This document shows, piece by piece, positions 11,096-21,773 of a DNA stretch of 64,000 nt; position 1 is the first letter of the stretch, and each line of letters begins with the position of its first letter. Source of the DNA: Ursus arctos (Eukaryota > Chordata > Mammalia > Carnivora > Ursidae); assembly GCF_023065955.2 (NCBI RefSeq), contig NW_026623008.1:21882001-21946000 (forward strand). The letters are read 5' to 3'. Position numbers and translations under genes: made by a program. The notes below the pieces were generated by a model, which saw only the letters and a program-made list of their open reading frames with translations, made no database searches and had not been told where the DNA came from.

Positions 11096-12574
11096 GACAC
11101 GAGGACACAGGCGGGTAGAGTGTGGAGGTTGGCGTGTGGTGGTCACGCTGTCTGAGGCCGGGACACGCACTAGCCTGGGACATCGGATGGGAGCAGGGGT
11201 GGGTTTAGGGAGCTCGTGGGTTAAATGCATATATGGAGCTGTCAGAAAATACCCCCCGCGTGGGCACAGCCTCCCCCCTGCTCTCCTCTCCCCCATCTGA
11301 GGGCCAGAAGGCCACCAGACAGCCCAGAACCAGCTCTTGCGGACCTCAAGCCTCAGCCCTGGAGAAGAGCTGTGTGCCCCGTTCCCAGCTCTGTCCTCGG
11401 CTCGGCCCCCGTCCCCCCGCCCTGTGCCCCCCAAGCTGAGGGATGCGGGCTTGGGCTAGGAAGGTGCCCCCCCCCCCCCCGACGGCTTGTCTCCACGTGG
11501 GTTGGCTCCCGGGGCCGGGCCAGCTCTCAGAGGAGCCACGACAAGACGTCTGTGTTGAGAGGACAAGGACGTCCTTCGGCCTCCGGGCAGAGCCGCGCTG
11601 AAAGCAAGGAAGCCTTGATGGCAAGTGCCAGAGCTGACCTGGGAACCCCGAAATGTTCTCTGCAAGGCTGGGCCCTTCACGGGGCAGGACGGGGGGCCAG
11701 TCCGGCCCTAGACTGGGAGACGCCTCCAGCCTGGCGGGGGCAGGAATGGGGTGCAGACACCAAAGGGTCGTCAGGCACAGCCATGAGGACAGACCTACCC
11801 TGGCCTGGTCGCTGTGTCTGAGGTTCGGTCCCAGGAGCGCCCCCACCCCAGAAGCCCACTCACCACCTGGGTCCCTGCGAGCTGTCCAGCTGACCCTCTC
11901 TCCAGGCCTCGGTTCTCTCTCTCTATCTTTTGGAGAGCTCTGGAAGGCCTGCCCTGCTATCTCCAGTCTGAGCCAGGCGGGGGGCACAGCTTGAACATCG
12001 GGCCCTTCCTTCCCCCCTTCCCCACAAGGGGCGGCCCTTGTACCTTCCCTGTCCCTCTGCAGAGATGCTGGGGCTCTCCCCTCCCCGCCCTGCTCCTTCC
12101 CTGCCTGCCCCTGTCCCAGTGCACCAGCATCCTGTTCTTTATCACCTCACCGGGACCCGCCGTGTGACCCAGATGTCCCCAGGCCCCTCCAGCATAGCCA
12201 GGCCGCCTCTGCATTTCTCTGTCCCCTCGAGCCTGCTCTGTTTTCCTAGTTAGCCCCCCACCTCAGTGGCTCTCACCGCCCCCAAGTCCCCACTGCCCCA
12301 GGCCAAGCAGACACTGAGGTCCCCTGGGGTCACTCTATCCCATCCCCTTCTGGCCTCTCTGCCACCTTCGCCCTGGGCCAGACCCATCCGCTCTCATCCC
12401 AAAGGCAACGTGGCCTTTTCTGTGTCCCCAGCCCCTAGGCTCCTTTAATTTGGACAGAAGATCTTCCTAAATCAGACCCTGACACTTCCCTCCTCAAAAA
12501 TCCTTCTGCCCTAAGGATAAAGTCCACGTCTTGGTACAACTTTTAAAGCTATCTATTCGTTCCCTCACCCATTC
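11096..12574. other. GC-rich unique non-coding stretch
   Basis: No supported gene. It contains a 14-C run at 11467-11480. Multiple overlapping open frames without domains are attributed to base composition. Confidence 0.55.
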
Positions 12575-12690
12575 TTTCATTGACTGAACGAGTATTAACT
12601 GAATCTCCACTGTATCTGAGAACCGTTCTCGGTGCTGGCCAGACAGCAGTGAGCACAACAGGCAGAAATCTCTGCCCTCGTGAAACCTGC
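12575..12690 (+). repeat. Ancient interspersed repeat, family not assigned
   Basis: The order 'cattgactgaacgagtatta', 'ctgtatctgagaaccgttct', 'ggtgctggccagacagcagt', 'ctctgccctcgtgaaacctg' matches a very common mammalian fossil whose consensus has 'ttcaacaaatatttattgag' and 'ctgccctcatggagcttaca'. I recognise the family text but cannot assign its RepeatMasker name with certainty. Related copies lie near 39.46, 42.53, 47.00 and 48.57 kb. Confidence 0.55.
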
Positions 12691-12719
12691 AGACAGTCAA
12701 GCGGCGTGCTGTTCCAGGT

Positions 12720-13110
12720 GGCTGACCCCTCCTCATCCTTCAGGTCTCAGAGCAAGACTGCCTCCTCCAGGGATCCCTCCGTGAACTCTCCTCCACCCTC
12801 TCCCAGACAGGGGCAGAGCTGTTTCCTTGCTCCAAAACCTCCCTGTACCTCCTGGGTTAGGCAGGCCTTGGGATTTCCAGTCGTCTGAGCTCCTCAGATT
12901 ATCCCAAGTATGTTTCTACCTCAGGGCCTTGGCCCTTGCTGTTCCCTCTGTCCATACATCTCAGACATGCTCATGAGTCACACTCTCACTCTCTTCAAGT
13001 CTCTGCTCAAATGTCACCTCCTCCAAGTGGGCCTCCAGGCAGTCAGGGGCTCCTTCTGGCCACTGCCTGTCTATAGCTGGTGGGGATGAGCAGTCAAGAC
13101 GGTCTCCTTG
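12720..13110 (+). repeat. L2 LINE fragment(s), sense
   Basis: Phrases such as 'ttcaggtctcagagcaagac', 'cagggccttggcccttgctg', 'ttccctctgtccatacatct' and 'ctctgctcaaatgtcacctc' are typical of the L2 3' region. The sequence is strongly diverged and CT-rich. Confidence 0.65.
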
Positions 13111-13689
13111 CTCTGTCATGGCCCTTCCTCCCGTTCTGCTCTCTCTCCCCCGAACGAATGCTGCTGTCCCCAGTGGAGCCCTCACGGTGTCTCTCCCACA
13201 CCCTGCCACCTAGGTGCCAGCTGCCCTGCCCCCCCCCCCCCCCCAGCTCCGAGCTGCACGCTCCAGCCCAGTCCTTGTCCTTCTCACTCAGGAAATGGCG
13301 GCTCCATCCACCAGGCCCCTCGGCCAGAGTCCCAGGTATCCTCTCCACAAACCCCTCAGCCCACACCCGCCCAACCCCAAGAGGGGGGGTGTTTCTTCCT
13401 CCAAACACCTCCTGACCCACCCACTGCCATCCATTCCCTCAGCATGGCTCTGGTGCCCCTCAGCCTCCTCACTGACTCCCGCTCCCACTCCGGCCTCCTC
13501 CACGGAGGAATCAGAGGATCTTGTGAATTCCCCAAACTGGTCAGGGCACGCCCTCACTTAACACACTTCCGTGCTAATCAGGGAGCCTCCAGTAAACCAG
13601 GCCCTGCTGGCCAAGGCAGCGAGGACCCCTGCAATGTCTGGCTGCTCCCTGCCCCCTCCTCATGCTCCTTCCTCACCACACTCTGCCCA
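13111..13689. other. CT-rich non-coding stretch
   Basis: Mostly unassigned. It may be worn L2 sequence between two better L2 segments. It contains a 16-C homopolymer at 13229-13244. No supported gene. Confidence 0.5.
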
Positions 13690-13885
13690 CAGTGGCCTTC
13701 TTTAGGCCTTTAACACTCCCTCCTACCCCAGGGTCTTTGCACATGCTGTGTGCGCTCCTTAGATCACACCGCTCCCCACTCTTCAGGTAACCAGCTCCTT
13801 CGGGTCTTGAATGAAATATCGGCTCTTGATTCTCCTGCCTGCGTTAGTCCCCCTCGTTATCCTCCCACGTTGCCTCCTGTACACA
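13690..13885 (+). repeat. L2 LINE fragment, sense
   Basis: 'cagggtctttgcacatgctg' and 'ccactcttcaggtaaccagc' match the L2 3' region ('cagggcctttgcacttgctg', 'ttcaggtctcagctcaaatg'). Confidence 0.6.
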
Positions 13886-15344
13886 GCATGCTTGGCCCCA
13901 TCCGGAGGTGGAGCTGTCTGCAGGACTTTTCCTTGAAAGGCCATGTCCCCCTCAGGACCTTGGGCCCCAGGACGCCGGCGCATGGCCTGACTTGAGCATT
14001 TCCCATCCCTGGCCCAGCCGCTACCCACACGGAGTAGATGTTTCGGAAATGACCCGGATGGACACGTGGAGCTGCTGAGAATCTGAAGGGAGCAAAGAAT
14101 AAAAAGTCCATGTCCCTTTAAATTGAGCAGAAATAGCTGTGAGTGTTGTTAATTGTTTTTATTTGGAGGATGTTGGTTTTCATTTTATTTTATCTTTTAA
14201 TAACTCACACTGCATGATCAGCTGGTAATTACAGCTTCCATCTCTGCCATGTGCCTCCCTGACTTGGGCTCAGAGGACGGGAGCCGTTTCATATTTAATC
14301 AGTATCTGAGCCGGAATGCTCTCGGGGGAGCGAGCTCATGTCGGGGTAGAGAGTTTAATTCTCAGTGATGTTAATTAGAATAGGAAAACTACCTGAGCCC
14401 AGAGCACAGGGCTGCTGGGGGGGCCTCCCAGGGACAAAAAAACAAGAGGCCACACCCTGCTTGACTCATCCCAGCCCAGTGCAGGCGAGCCATTGACAGG
14501 TGTCATCCCGGCCAGGGACACGACGAAATCAACTATCCCTCCAAAGCCTCTGTGCCTTCGCCAAACTGGACAGCTACTGGTGGCCTGCAAGCCCCCTCAG
14601 GGGCTTTCTGGTGTGAGGGGAGCATGAGGGATCCTAGTGGGAGATTAGGGACATTTCTGGACAGTCAGCCTCATGCCCTCTGCAGCAGGGACAGGACCTT
14701 TCCCTGATCAACCACCACCTCCCTCTCTCTGTCCTCACCTGCCGGCCTGGGGGCTGCTCCCTCCAGCAGAGGGAGAGGAAGGACCCCACCCGCTGGCCTG
14801 AACCATCACTACACACACGTTTTCACTTCCTGGAACATCACGTCCTCTCCTTCTTGGAACGCGTCACATCCCCAATCCACGTTTGTTTGTGGGACTAGAT
14901 GGTGAGCGTGGGAAGGCGAGGTCTGCTTTTCCCTGACCTGCCGCCCCAGCCCCTAGCGCTGTGCCCAGCACACAGCAGGTGTTTGCTGGTTGAGCAAGCG
15001 AACCGAGCGCAGAGCAAGTGAAAGGCAGTGCTCGGACCAGGGAGGGGGCAGTGCTCGGACCAGGCCAGCGCCCGTGCCAGCGGCAGGTCCAGAGGTGGAC
15101 CGACCCAAGCCACCGGGCCAAGACGTGCCTCAAAGTGACTTCCGGGAGCAGGGCCCTCACTTGGCTTGTGGAAATCTCACACAATCGACACGTCAGCATC
15201 CTAAGCGTGTTCCACGTCAGTGGGAGCCAGTGACACAGGACTTGGGACACGGAACGCATCTCGTGCGAGCCAAGAGGAGCCGTGGCGAGCTCAGCCTTCC
15301 AGTTTTAGTGGGTCACCTCTTTGCCGCACTAATCAGGGTTTCTC
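13886..15344. other. Unique non-coding stretch with a candidate regulatory block
   Basis: No supported gene. About 14100-14400 is AT-rich, repeat-free and full of homeodomain-type cores (TTAATT, GGTAATTACAG, ATGTTAATTAG), unlike the GC-rich flanks. At 15024-15041 and 15047-15064 an 18-base word is exactly duplicated. Nothing else recognised. Confidence 0.5.
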
Positions 15345-15590
15345 AGAAGAGCTGAGCATCCATGGAGCACCTGCTGTGTGCCCAGAGCTGGCATCTGGAC
15401 CTCACACATCTGGACCATTTTCACGTCCACATCAGCCCTCCAAGGGAAGAATGGACTATCGTATCATCCCCATTGTACAGACAGGGAGGCTGAGGCACAA
15501 GAGGCGTGGCCACCTCCCCAACGCCTCATAGGTGGTAAATGTGCTCCAGAGCCGCTCCAACCCAGTTTCAACATCAGCCTGGTGACATAG
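15345..15590 (-). repeat. MIR SINE, antisense
   Basis: The plus strand shows the reverse complement of MIR: 'gagcacctgctgtgtgccca', then 'atccccattgtacagacagg', then 'aggctgaggcacaagaggcg', ending near 'ctcataggtggtaaatgtgc' (the 'cacacagctagtaagtggc' equivalent). Confidence 0.75.
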
Positions 15591-16435
15591 CGGTCCCCTG
15601 CCCCGGGGCTTGGATGGCTGGGATGGAGGGAGGTGCCTTATTTGGAGACAAAACTCGGGGAGGCTGAAGAGAGATTGGGTGATCACTAGATGTGGGCCTG
15701 CGGGAGGGGCACCCACATGAAACGTAGGCGTGAGGATGTGATGACCAGTCTCCAGCCTGGCGGACAGTGAAGCCCCTGACAGAGCCACCCGGAGGCCTCT
15801 TAATGGGGTCACCATTCATCTCTTTCGATGGCACAGTCTGGAGGGCCTGGAGCCCGAGTGGGATCCGGCTACGCCATCCCCATCCTAAGGAATGAGGTGG
15901 ACGATGGCCGCAGAAGCCTGGAAACTGCTGGGGTCCCCTGGGCTCCCTTCTTCCTCCCGCCCCCACATGGCAAAGAAAAATTCCTTTGAAAATGAAGGTT
16001 TAGCTTGAAGTAAACAGATTAGTAATGGTGACGAGCTAGCGCTTTGTTAATTACATGTCCTCAATCCATTTAAACCCCGGCCTTTAATTCAGATTTATAG
16101 GAATAACTTAGATTTATAAGAATAGTTATTATGCATTAAGTACAGAAAATGCCAATTGGTTTTCATGGGCAATATTTATTGAAGTATAAAAGGGAAAATA
16201 TGTAAAATCTAATTGCCCTTGAGTTTCGCTTCGGAGCTGACTGGGGAGTCAGGGGGTGGGGTGGGTACACCTCCGCTCACAACGCATTCTCATCTCTCCT
16301 GGGTCGTAATTTTGTCCTCCCCGTGCTGGTTCATTTAAATAAAAACCAGACATCACACCATGACTGAAACACACACCTGCCCACAGAGGAAGATGCTGTC
16401 TGGGGCTGTGTCTACACCAGCCTGAGAGGGAAGGA
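15591..16435. other. Unique non-coding stretch with an AT-rich candidate regulatory block
   Basis: No supported gene. About 15985-16235 is an AT-rich, repeat-free island with many TAAT/ATTA cores (TTAATTACAT, CTTTAATTC, CCAATTGG, TCTAATTGCCC) in GC-rich surroundings. The remainder is unassigned. Confidence 0.5.
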
Positions 16436-16640
16436 CAAATAGGGGAAGGCATGGTGGAAGGAGCACTGGATGGGGAGTCCAGAGCCCCGGGCTCTAGTCC
16501 TGGCACTCACACTGACTTCTTGCAGCAGATCAATGAACCAGGAGGGCTGGGGCCGGGCGGTCTGATGCCCTTTCCGGCTCTGAAGTTAGACGGATCTGGA
16601 AAAGCGGTCTCACCTCCTGATGGGGATGGGTATTCAGTTT
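16436..16640 (+). repeat. MIR SINE, sense
   Basis: The 5' end 'atggtggaaggagcactgga' and 'gggagtccagagccccgggc' followed by 'tctagtcctggcactcacac' match the MIR promoter half. The 3' half is degraded. Confidence 0.7.
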
Positions 16641-17324
16641 CCACCAGCTGTTGGTGCCATGGTGGTGACTGCCCCCGTCTCTCTCTCCCACACACCCAGC
16701 CCTGCATTCCCAGAGCTATGGCTCTTATGAACCCGAGGTGCCTCACTGTATGGCCAGGTGGCCCAGTGGGCAGGCCTCCTCCAAGTGGGCTCAGCCCCAA
16801 GATCCAGGGAGCATGAAGGAAAAAGAAATGGGAGCAATGAAGGCCAGGCTCTGGGCTGGGGGCATTCATGGTCTGGTTAGTGAAACAAGGTGCTTGGCTC
16901 CCAGGAGCCGGATTTGGGGGAGCCTGGGAGGCTGTGAAGGGTGCCTGGAAGCTGCTAGTAAAAATTTCAGTGATCATCTTTCCAACCCCCTGATTTTCCA
17001 GAGGAGACCCTCACAAGGTCCCGCGGCCAGGTAGAGACCTATTACTTGAGGGCAACATGACAAATCGCCTAACAGTACATCCCACTGCTCCCAACAACTT
17101 CCTCCCGGCGTCTCTCCTGAGTCCCAGGACAGTGGTGCAAACCACTCCTGATCCTTCCTTCTTCCGTCTCCAGGAACCAGCTCCTCTGCTCTGTCCTTTT
17201 CTCAGGATTCACGGTCAAGGTCAAGAGCCGCCTGGCAGGAGGCAGCCGCAGGGAGCATCTGGAAGCTGGGGTGGGAGGTCTGCCTCCCAGGACAGTTTCC
17301 ATGATGACTACAATCATAGCCGCA
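16641..17324. other. Unique non-coding stretch
   Basis: No gene, RNA or repeat recognised. Confidence 0.5.
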
Positions 17325-17520
17325 GCCGTTTTTCAGACTCACTGAGAACCAGACCCTTTAACGTATCTTCTCATCGAATCCTCCTGACAGATCTCAGAGG
17401 AAGCCACTGCGATCCCCGCTAGACTGATGAGGAAGGCCAGACAGGTTCAGTGCCTGCCCAAGGTCACAGAGCTAGAAGGAGGCAGCGCAGGAGGGGACAA
17501 CCCGAGCTCCTGCCCTAGGC
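17325..17520 (-). repeat. MIR SINE, antisense
   Basis: 'atcttctcatcgaatcctcc', 'gactgatgaggaaggccaga' and 'gcccaaggtcacagagctag' are the reverse-complement MIR signature ('gatgaggaaactgaggcaca', 'gcccaaggtcacacagctag'). This is one of the clearest MIRs in the window. Confidence 0.8.
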
Positions 17521-17559
17521 TGCTTTCCTAACCTCCGTCCCTGCCGTTTGTCACTTGCC

Positions 17560-17830
17560 TCTGACTCCATTCTGTAGCTGGAATGACTTTCCCTAAGTAT
17601 CGTCTAGGCCACAGCCTGCCGTTTCTCTCTGCTACCCCTGGAAGGGGTCTTGCCCTGCCTGTGTGTGCTAACGGCCTTTCCCAGTCTAGCTCTGACCCAT
17701 CAGCCTCCTCGCCCGCCTCTCTCCTCTCTCACCGCGCACTGACGACGGAGCATCCCAGACAAGCTGTGGGGTTTCAGAGCCCTTGGCCTTTGTGAGCCAT
17801 TCCCTCTGCCCCGACGCTGCTCCCGTCAAA
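17560..17830 (+). repeat. L2 LINE fragment, sense (diverged)
   Basis: CT-rich text with 'cagcctcctcgcccgcctct' and, near the end, 'cagagcccttggcctttgtg' then 'cattccctctgccccgacgc' resembles the L2 3' region. Heavily mutated, so the call is tentative. Confidence 0.45.
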
Positions 17831-17924
17831 GCGGACCCCTCCCTCTGCGCTCCAGCAGGGCTCACCTCACACCGGGGCTCTCAACTCGAGTCCCTGAACC
17901 CCTCTGCCTCGTGCTCTGGGTCAG

Positions 17925-18145
17925 GGATCAGCAAACGTTCTCTGTAAAGGGCTGGATAGTAAATATCTTAGGCTTTAAATCATATTGTCTCTGTTGCAAC
18001 TTCTCAACTCTGCCAGCGTGGCCGCGTTCCAAAAACTATTTCTGGATACTAAAACATAGGCTGCATATACTTCTCTTCTGTTACAAAATATTCTTCTGTT
18101 GATTTTTTTGGTCAACAATTTACAAATTTAAAAATAATTCTCAGC
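17925..18145. mobile_element. hAT-Charlie-like DNA transposon relic
   Basis: 'gatcagcaaacgttctctgt', 'aaagggctggatagtaaata', 'tcttaggctttaaatcatat', 'tgttgcaacttctcaactct' and 'aatttacaaatttaaaaata' follow, in order, a common non-autonomous hAT-type repeat ('gtcagcaaactttttctgta' ... ). No transposase is encoded. The superfamily call is from memory of the consensus. Confidence 0.6.
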
Positions 18146-18214
18146 TTGCCAGGCATGAGAAACCGTAGCAGGCAGGCCTGGGCTCGTGGGTCCTACAGTT
18201 TAGTAGCTGCCGCT

Positions 18215-18315
18215 TCTCTAAAACGTGAGCTCCTTAAGGGCAGAAACTGTGTCTCATCGCTTTGTGTCTGGGCTCTGTTGAGTGGAGGAATTGATTTACT
18301 ATCAATCTGTTGGGA
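18215..18315 (+). repeat. L2 LINE 3'-end fragment
   Basis: 'gtgagctccttaagggcaga' followed by 'aactgtgtctcatcgctttg' is the L2 'gtgagctccttgagggcagg' box. Confidence 0.55.
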
Positions 18316-18772
18316 ACACATCTGCTGAGCCCATAGTCACCCTTCACTGCAGAGAAGCCATGAGAACCACAGAGAGTGGAAGAAGAGCTGTGCTCCTCCT
18401 TTGGCCCCCTACTGACCCACCAATGCGTCCCATTGGCTGAATGTAACAGGAAGGCTGCTGGCAAAGGATTCTGGGCAATGTAGTTTTCAAGGGTCCATCC
18501 CTAGACTATGGGCTAGAGGAGGAGGAGGTGAGGATGGAGCTGGTAGCAAACAGGAAATGCCCTCTTCATCACCTTTCCGGCTCAGCATGCATCCTCTCCT
18601 TTCCACCCATATTCAGGAACAACAGCTTCCGTGTGCAAGAGCCACAGCCTCAGGTTTCCACCCAGCGTGATTAGCCCTCCCATAAAGGGACACATCCTTT
18701 CTCCTTTCCCAGAGAGGGGACACACCGAGTTCCATCAGCCACTTCCTCCAGCTCTGCGTGATGAGGATTCTT
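18316..18772. other. Unique non-coding stretch
   Basis: Nothing recognised between the L2 fragment and the Can-SINE. The Can-SINE's left target-site copy is at 18760-18772. Confidence 0.5.
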
Positions 18773-18981
18773 TTTTTTTTTTTTTTTTTTTTTTAGATTT
18801 TATTTATTTATTTGACAGAGATAGAGACAGCCAGTGAGAGAGGGAACACAAGCAGGGGGAGTGGGAGAGGAAGAAGCAGGCTCCCAGCGGAGGAGCCCGA
18901 TGTGGGGCTCAATCCCAGGACTCCGGGATCACGCCCTGAGCCGAAGGCAGACGCTTAACGACTGAGCCACCCAGGCGCCCC
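18773..18981 (-). mobile_element. Can-SINE (SINEC1, bear/panda type), antisense, full length
   Basis: On the plus strand a long T run and 'agattttatttatttatttg' are followed by the purine-rich body, 'cgggatcacgccctgagccg' (B box side) and 'gagccacccaggcgcccc' (head). A 13-base target-site duplication (gatgaggattctt) flanks it at 18760-18772 and 18988-19000. The near-consensus body and intact duplication point to a fairly young insertion. Confidence 0.96.
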
Positions 18982-19154
18982 AAGGATGATGAGGATTCTT
19001 ACTCGAGCTCCATCTCGGTCTCGCCTGGATGTTACGTTAATGGAAAAAGTGCAGTTGTCTAGATCCTTATAAGTAGGTCCTTCCTTATTAGACCCTTATA
19101 ATCTGGCTCCTAACCTGAAATACTAGAGAAAGAGAATGGGGAAACATAGATGGT

Positions 19155-19515
19155 GTTTTTGTCCATTTGGGCTGCTGTAACAAGATCACTACAGACCGGG
19201 GCAGCCGGGGGTGGAGGCTTATAAATAACAGAAATATATTTCTCACGGGTCTGGAGACAGGGAAGTCCAAGATCGAGGCAGATTCTGTGTCTGGTGAGGG
19301 TCTGTTTCTTGGGTCATAGACAGCTGTCTTCTCTCTGTGTCCTCACATGGGGGAGGGGTGAGGGAGCTCTCTGGGGTGGCTTTTATAAGGGCACTGATCC
19401 CATTGACGAGGATGCACCCTCCTGACCTAATCACCTCCCGAAGGCCCCGCCTCCTCACGCCCTCACACTGGGGATTAGGTTTCAACATAGGAACTTGGAC
19501 GGAAACGTTCAGGGT
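19155..19515 (+). repeat. Ancient interspersed repeat ('ggctgctgtaacaa' type), family not assigned
   Basis: Running text 'tttgggctgctgtaacaaga', 'ataacagaaatatatttctc', 'gaagtccaagatcgaggcag', 'tgtgtcctcacatgggggag', 'cacctcccgaaggccccgcc' and 'gattaggtttcaacatagga' follows a very common mammalian fossil repeat almost from end to end. I recognise the consensus but do not recall its formal name. No coding capacity. Confidence 0.7.
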
Positions 19516-19699
19516 AGGGCAAATAGCTACTAAATATATAATTATCAAGCACAGAAATAAACATATTCATAACTGCTACCATCCTTATTTCCATACTGAC
19601 TGAAGGCAATGGTTATTATTCGTAACTTTCTTCTTCTACTGCCCTTTTCCTGGTCTGTTGGCCCTCAGATCATGCTATTTACCTTGTGGGTGATGTAAT

Positions 19700-20050
19700 C
19701 CTTTTTCCTAAAAGATCCAAGCCCCGGGTGGGCCTGTCTTTATAGAGTCGAAGGTAGCCTTCCATCACATTTTACTACTGGAGACATCCCAGAGAATCTC
19801 CTGGGTTTCAAACGAAGATGCCCCTGCCCTCTTTCCCATAGCTGTGACCCCGGTCACTCTGGATAATCGGGTGTAATCACCCAGCCAGGTCAGAACCCTC
19901 CTCTTTGCCTGGGGATTCAGAGGCAGGAGCTGCCCGGATTGGCTGAGGGGCCATCTGACGCTCCTAGTTCAAAGGCACCGTTGCCGTGATTCCTAGGGGG
20001 AAACACTCTCTCCTTGGGAACTACTCTATTTTAGCCATCAAAGCCCAAAT
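19700..20050 (-). pseudogene. ERV-L dUTPase remnant (broken)
   Basis: Minus-strand reading gives, in scattered frames, 'PLGITATVPLN' near the start and 'NPGDSLG' at about 19788-19808. Both resemble conserved parts of the retroviral dUTPase found at the 3' end of ERV-L pol. The second is preceded by an in-frame stop, and further stops interrupt the segment. dUTPase would hydrolyse dUTP; this copy cannot be translated as a unit. The family match is from recognition, not alignment. Confidence 0.6.
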
Positions 20051-20429
20051 TGTGGGGACAGGAAGCAAAGGTTCTGTGATTGGGCAATTAGGTCTAATAG
20101 TGAGAGGAAACCCTCCCGCTTCCACTGCTCAAATCTTGGACCTAAGACCACGTATTGGTGGTTGATTCACATAATAGACCCCATCTCGTAGGACCCCACC
20201 CAGAACTGGCAAGGTGTTCTCATCGAACCATCGGTAGGCCATTCTCCCATTCAATCCGGGTAGCTGCTTCGGGAGCGGGGGAAGCACGGCATGCTATGAA
20301 TTCCACAGATACGAGCCCCTGGCTCATGTCTTGTTCTGGAAAATCAATTCCTTAAAAAAAGCAATGCTGCATAGGACAGCATGGTAGTAAGTCAGGTGTC
20401 CTGTAGATCCTTAGTTAGACGAGTTGACA

Positions 20430-20530
20430 GAAACATTAGTTTCTAATTCATCCGTTCCGGTGGAAGAGATAAAAAGTAATCAGCCTGCCACCAGGTGGCT
20501 AGCTGGTCACCCCAGGTAATGTGGCCGTAT
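20430..20530 (-). pseudogene. ERV-L integrase N-terminal remnant
   Basis: At about 20477-20507 the minus strand reads 'QLATWWQADY', matching the conserved tryptophan-rich start of the integrase catalytic core in ERV-L/ERV3 type elements. The reading frame is lost soon after. It sits between the RT and dUTPase remnants, as expected for pol order. Confidence 0.6.
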
Positions 20531-20553
20531 TAAAGCCTCGGTGTTAGATTCCG

Positions 20554-20598
20554 ATATTGAAAAATTGGGCTTTCGGTGGTTGCAGCTAGATTAGGCTA
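20554..20598 (+). repeat. 45-bp direct repeat, copy 1
   Basis: This 45-base segment recurs without a mismatch at 21729-21773, in the same orientation and offset by 1,175 bases. Both copies lie within the old ERV-L relic. Flanks differ on both sides. Confidence 0.97.
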
Positions 20599-21241
20599 GG
20601 GCGAGAGGAGTTCGTGTTTCTCAGCTCGTGCACAGCATCGGTCCTTGCCACCACGACCGTGGCACCTGGGAGCATTACAAGCACGTGAGAGTCTGCAGAC
20701 ACGGGCTGGGTCACAGCCACGGGATGGCCGTCTCGTCAGCTGCTTCTCGGGTGTGTCTTTTGCATAAGCGTCCTTTGTAGACTCTGCCACCACCAAAGAC
20801 CCACGTGCCTAACTCTTCGCCAAATCTCCCCGTCGCCGGGACCCCCATCTTGTGATTTCCCTAACCACCAGGCTACATTTTAGACCGAGCCCACGGGTCA
20901 AGGGAGATCGCTGCCTCTGGCCCTCTGTCCACTCAAGCCAAGTGAATAGACGGACGTGCTGCTTGAAGCTCCCATCCCCGACAGAGTGTCCCTTCATTTC
21001 TGCCTTTCAGGGACACTCCTGGGTGGGTCTGTGGCAGCCATCCCTGTGTGTCATCGACACTTCAGGTACCATGACATTTCCTGGATCAAAGGTCCAGACG
21101 GCAAAACATCTTGCACGGCAGGCTGGCCCCACCGTGGCCCCTGTCCCTGCTGTGTGCCCCACTCCCCGTGGACAGCTCCACCTGCTGCCGAGTCATTCTG
21201 AGTGGAAGCAGTTGGGGCAAGACACAGACAGTTTTCTCTCT

Positions 21242-21565
21242 TTATGAATGACATAGCCCCAGATTCCCCATACCACTGGACTCTAGAAACTTCTCCAAAC
21301 TGACAAGCCACTGAATATCCATGGGGTTATTTCCCATCCATCCACCATGCACACACCTTAGTAAGGCCCGTTTGGTACTTTCTACTTCCCGACGAACATT
21401 CCCGATCAGCAGGATGGCATTCACCTGGCGAATCAGCATGACGTTCCCTGAGACACCAGAATGACCAGGGTGACTCAGACGAGATTGAGACTGATCCAAA
21501 GAGTTGACAGAGCCCTGACACAAGCTAAGCTCGGCTGTCTTGTCTTCTGGGTTCGAGGGAACCAC
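21242..21565 (-). pseudogene. ERV-L reverse transcriptase remnant
   Basis: A 107-codon open stretch on the minus strand carries, in its C-terminal half, text resembling the RT thumb/connection region of ERV-L/ERV3-type pol ('GGWMGNNPMDIQW' then 'SLEKFL' parallels the conserved 'GW..NP..IQ' and 'VKFLG' pattern). The catalytic YxDD-type box is not intact upstream. No flanking pol frame remains open. It is non-functional. Confidence 0.5.
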
Positions 21566-21728
21566 TCCTGGTGGTGATTGCCAATTAGTACACGGCAGCG
21601 AGCATTTGCCAGCTTGGGAACAGCAAAGGGCATCCGAAACAGTGTTTCTTTCCCAGGGGCTAGAGGTCGTGTTGACCTTGACGAGCAGCTGCAGCTCCGC
21701 TCACCAGCTGATTCATTCTGTTGAATGA

Positions 21729-21773
21729 ATATTGAAAAATTGGGCTTTCGGTGGTTGCAGCTAGATTAGGCTA
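21729..21773 (+). repeat. 45-bp direct repeat, copy 2
   Basis: Perfect second copy of 20554-20598. Preceded by 'cattctgttgaatga' and followed by 'tggtcatccgcggc', whereas copy 1 has unrelated flanks. Confidence 0.97.

Noticed and set aside
10016..11434. 231- and 234-codon open frames on opposite strands
   Set aside because: The first runs through a G homopolymer (poly-Gly) and both overlap MIR repeats, so neither is a plausible gene.
18773..18981. tRNA gene
   Set aside because: The tRNA-like A and B boxes belong to Can-SINE heads here and at the other SINE sites; no cloverleaf with proper acceptor stem was seen.
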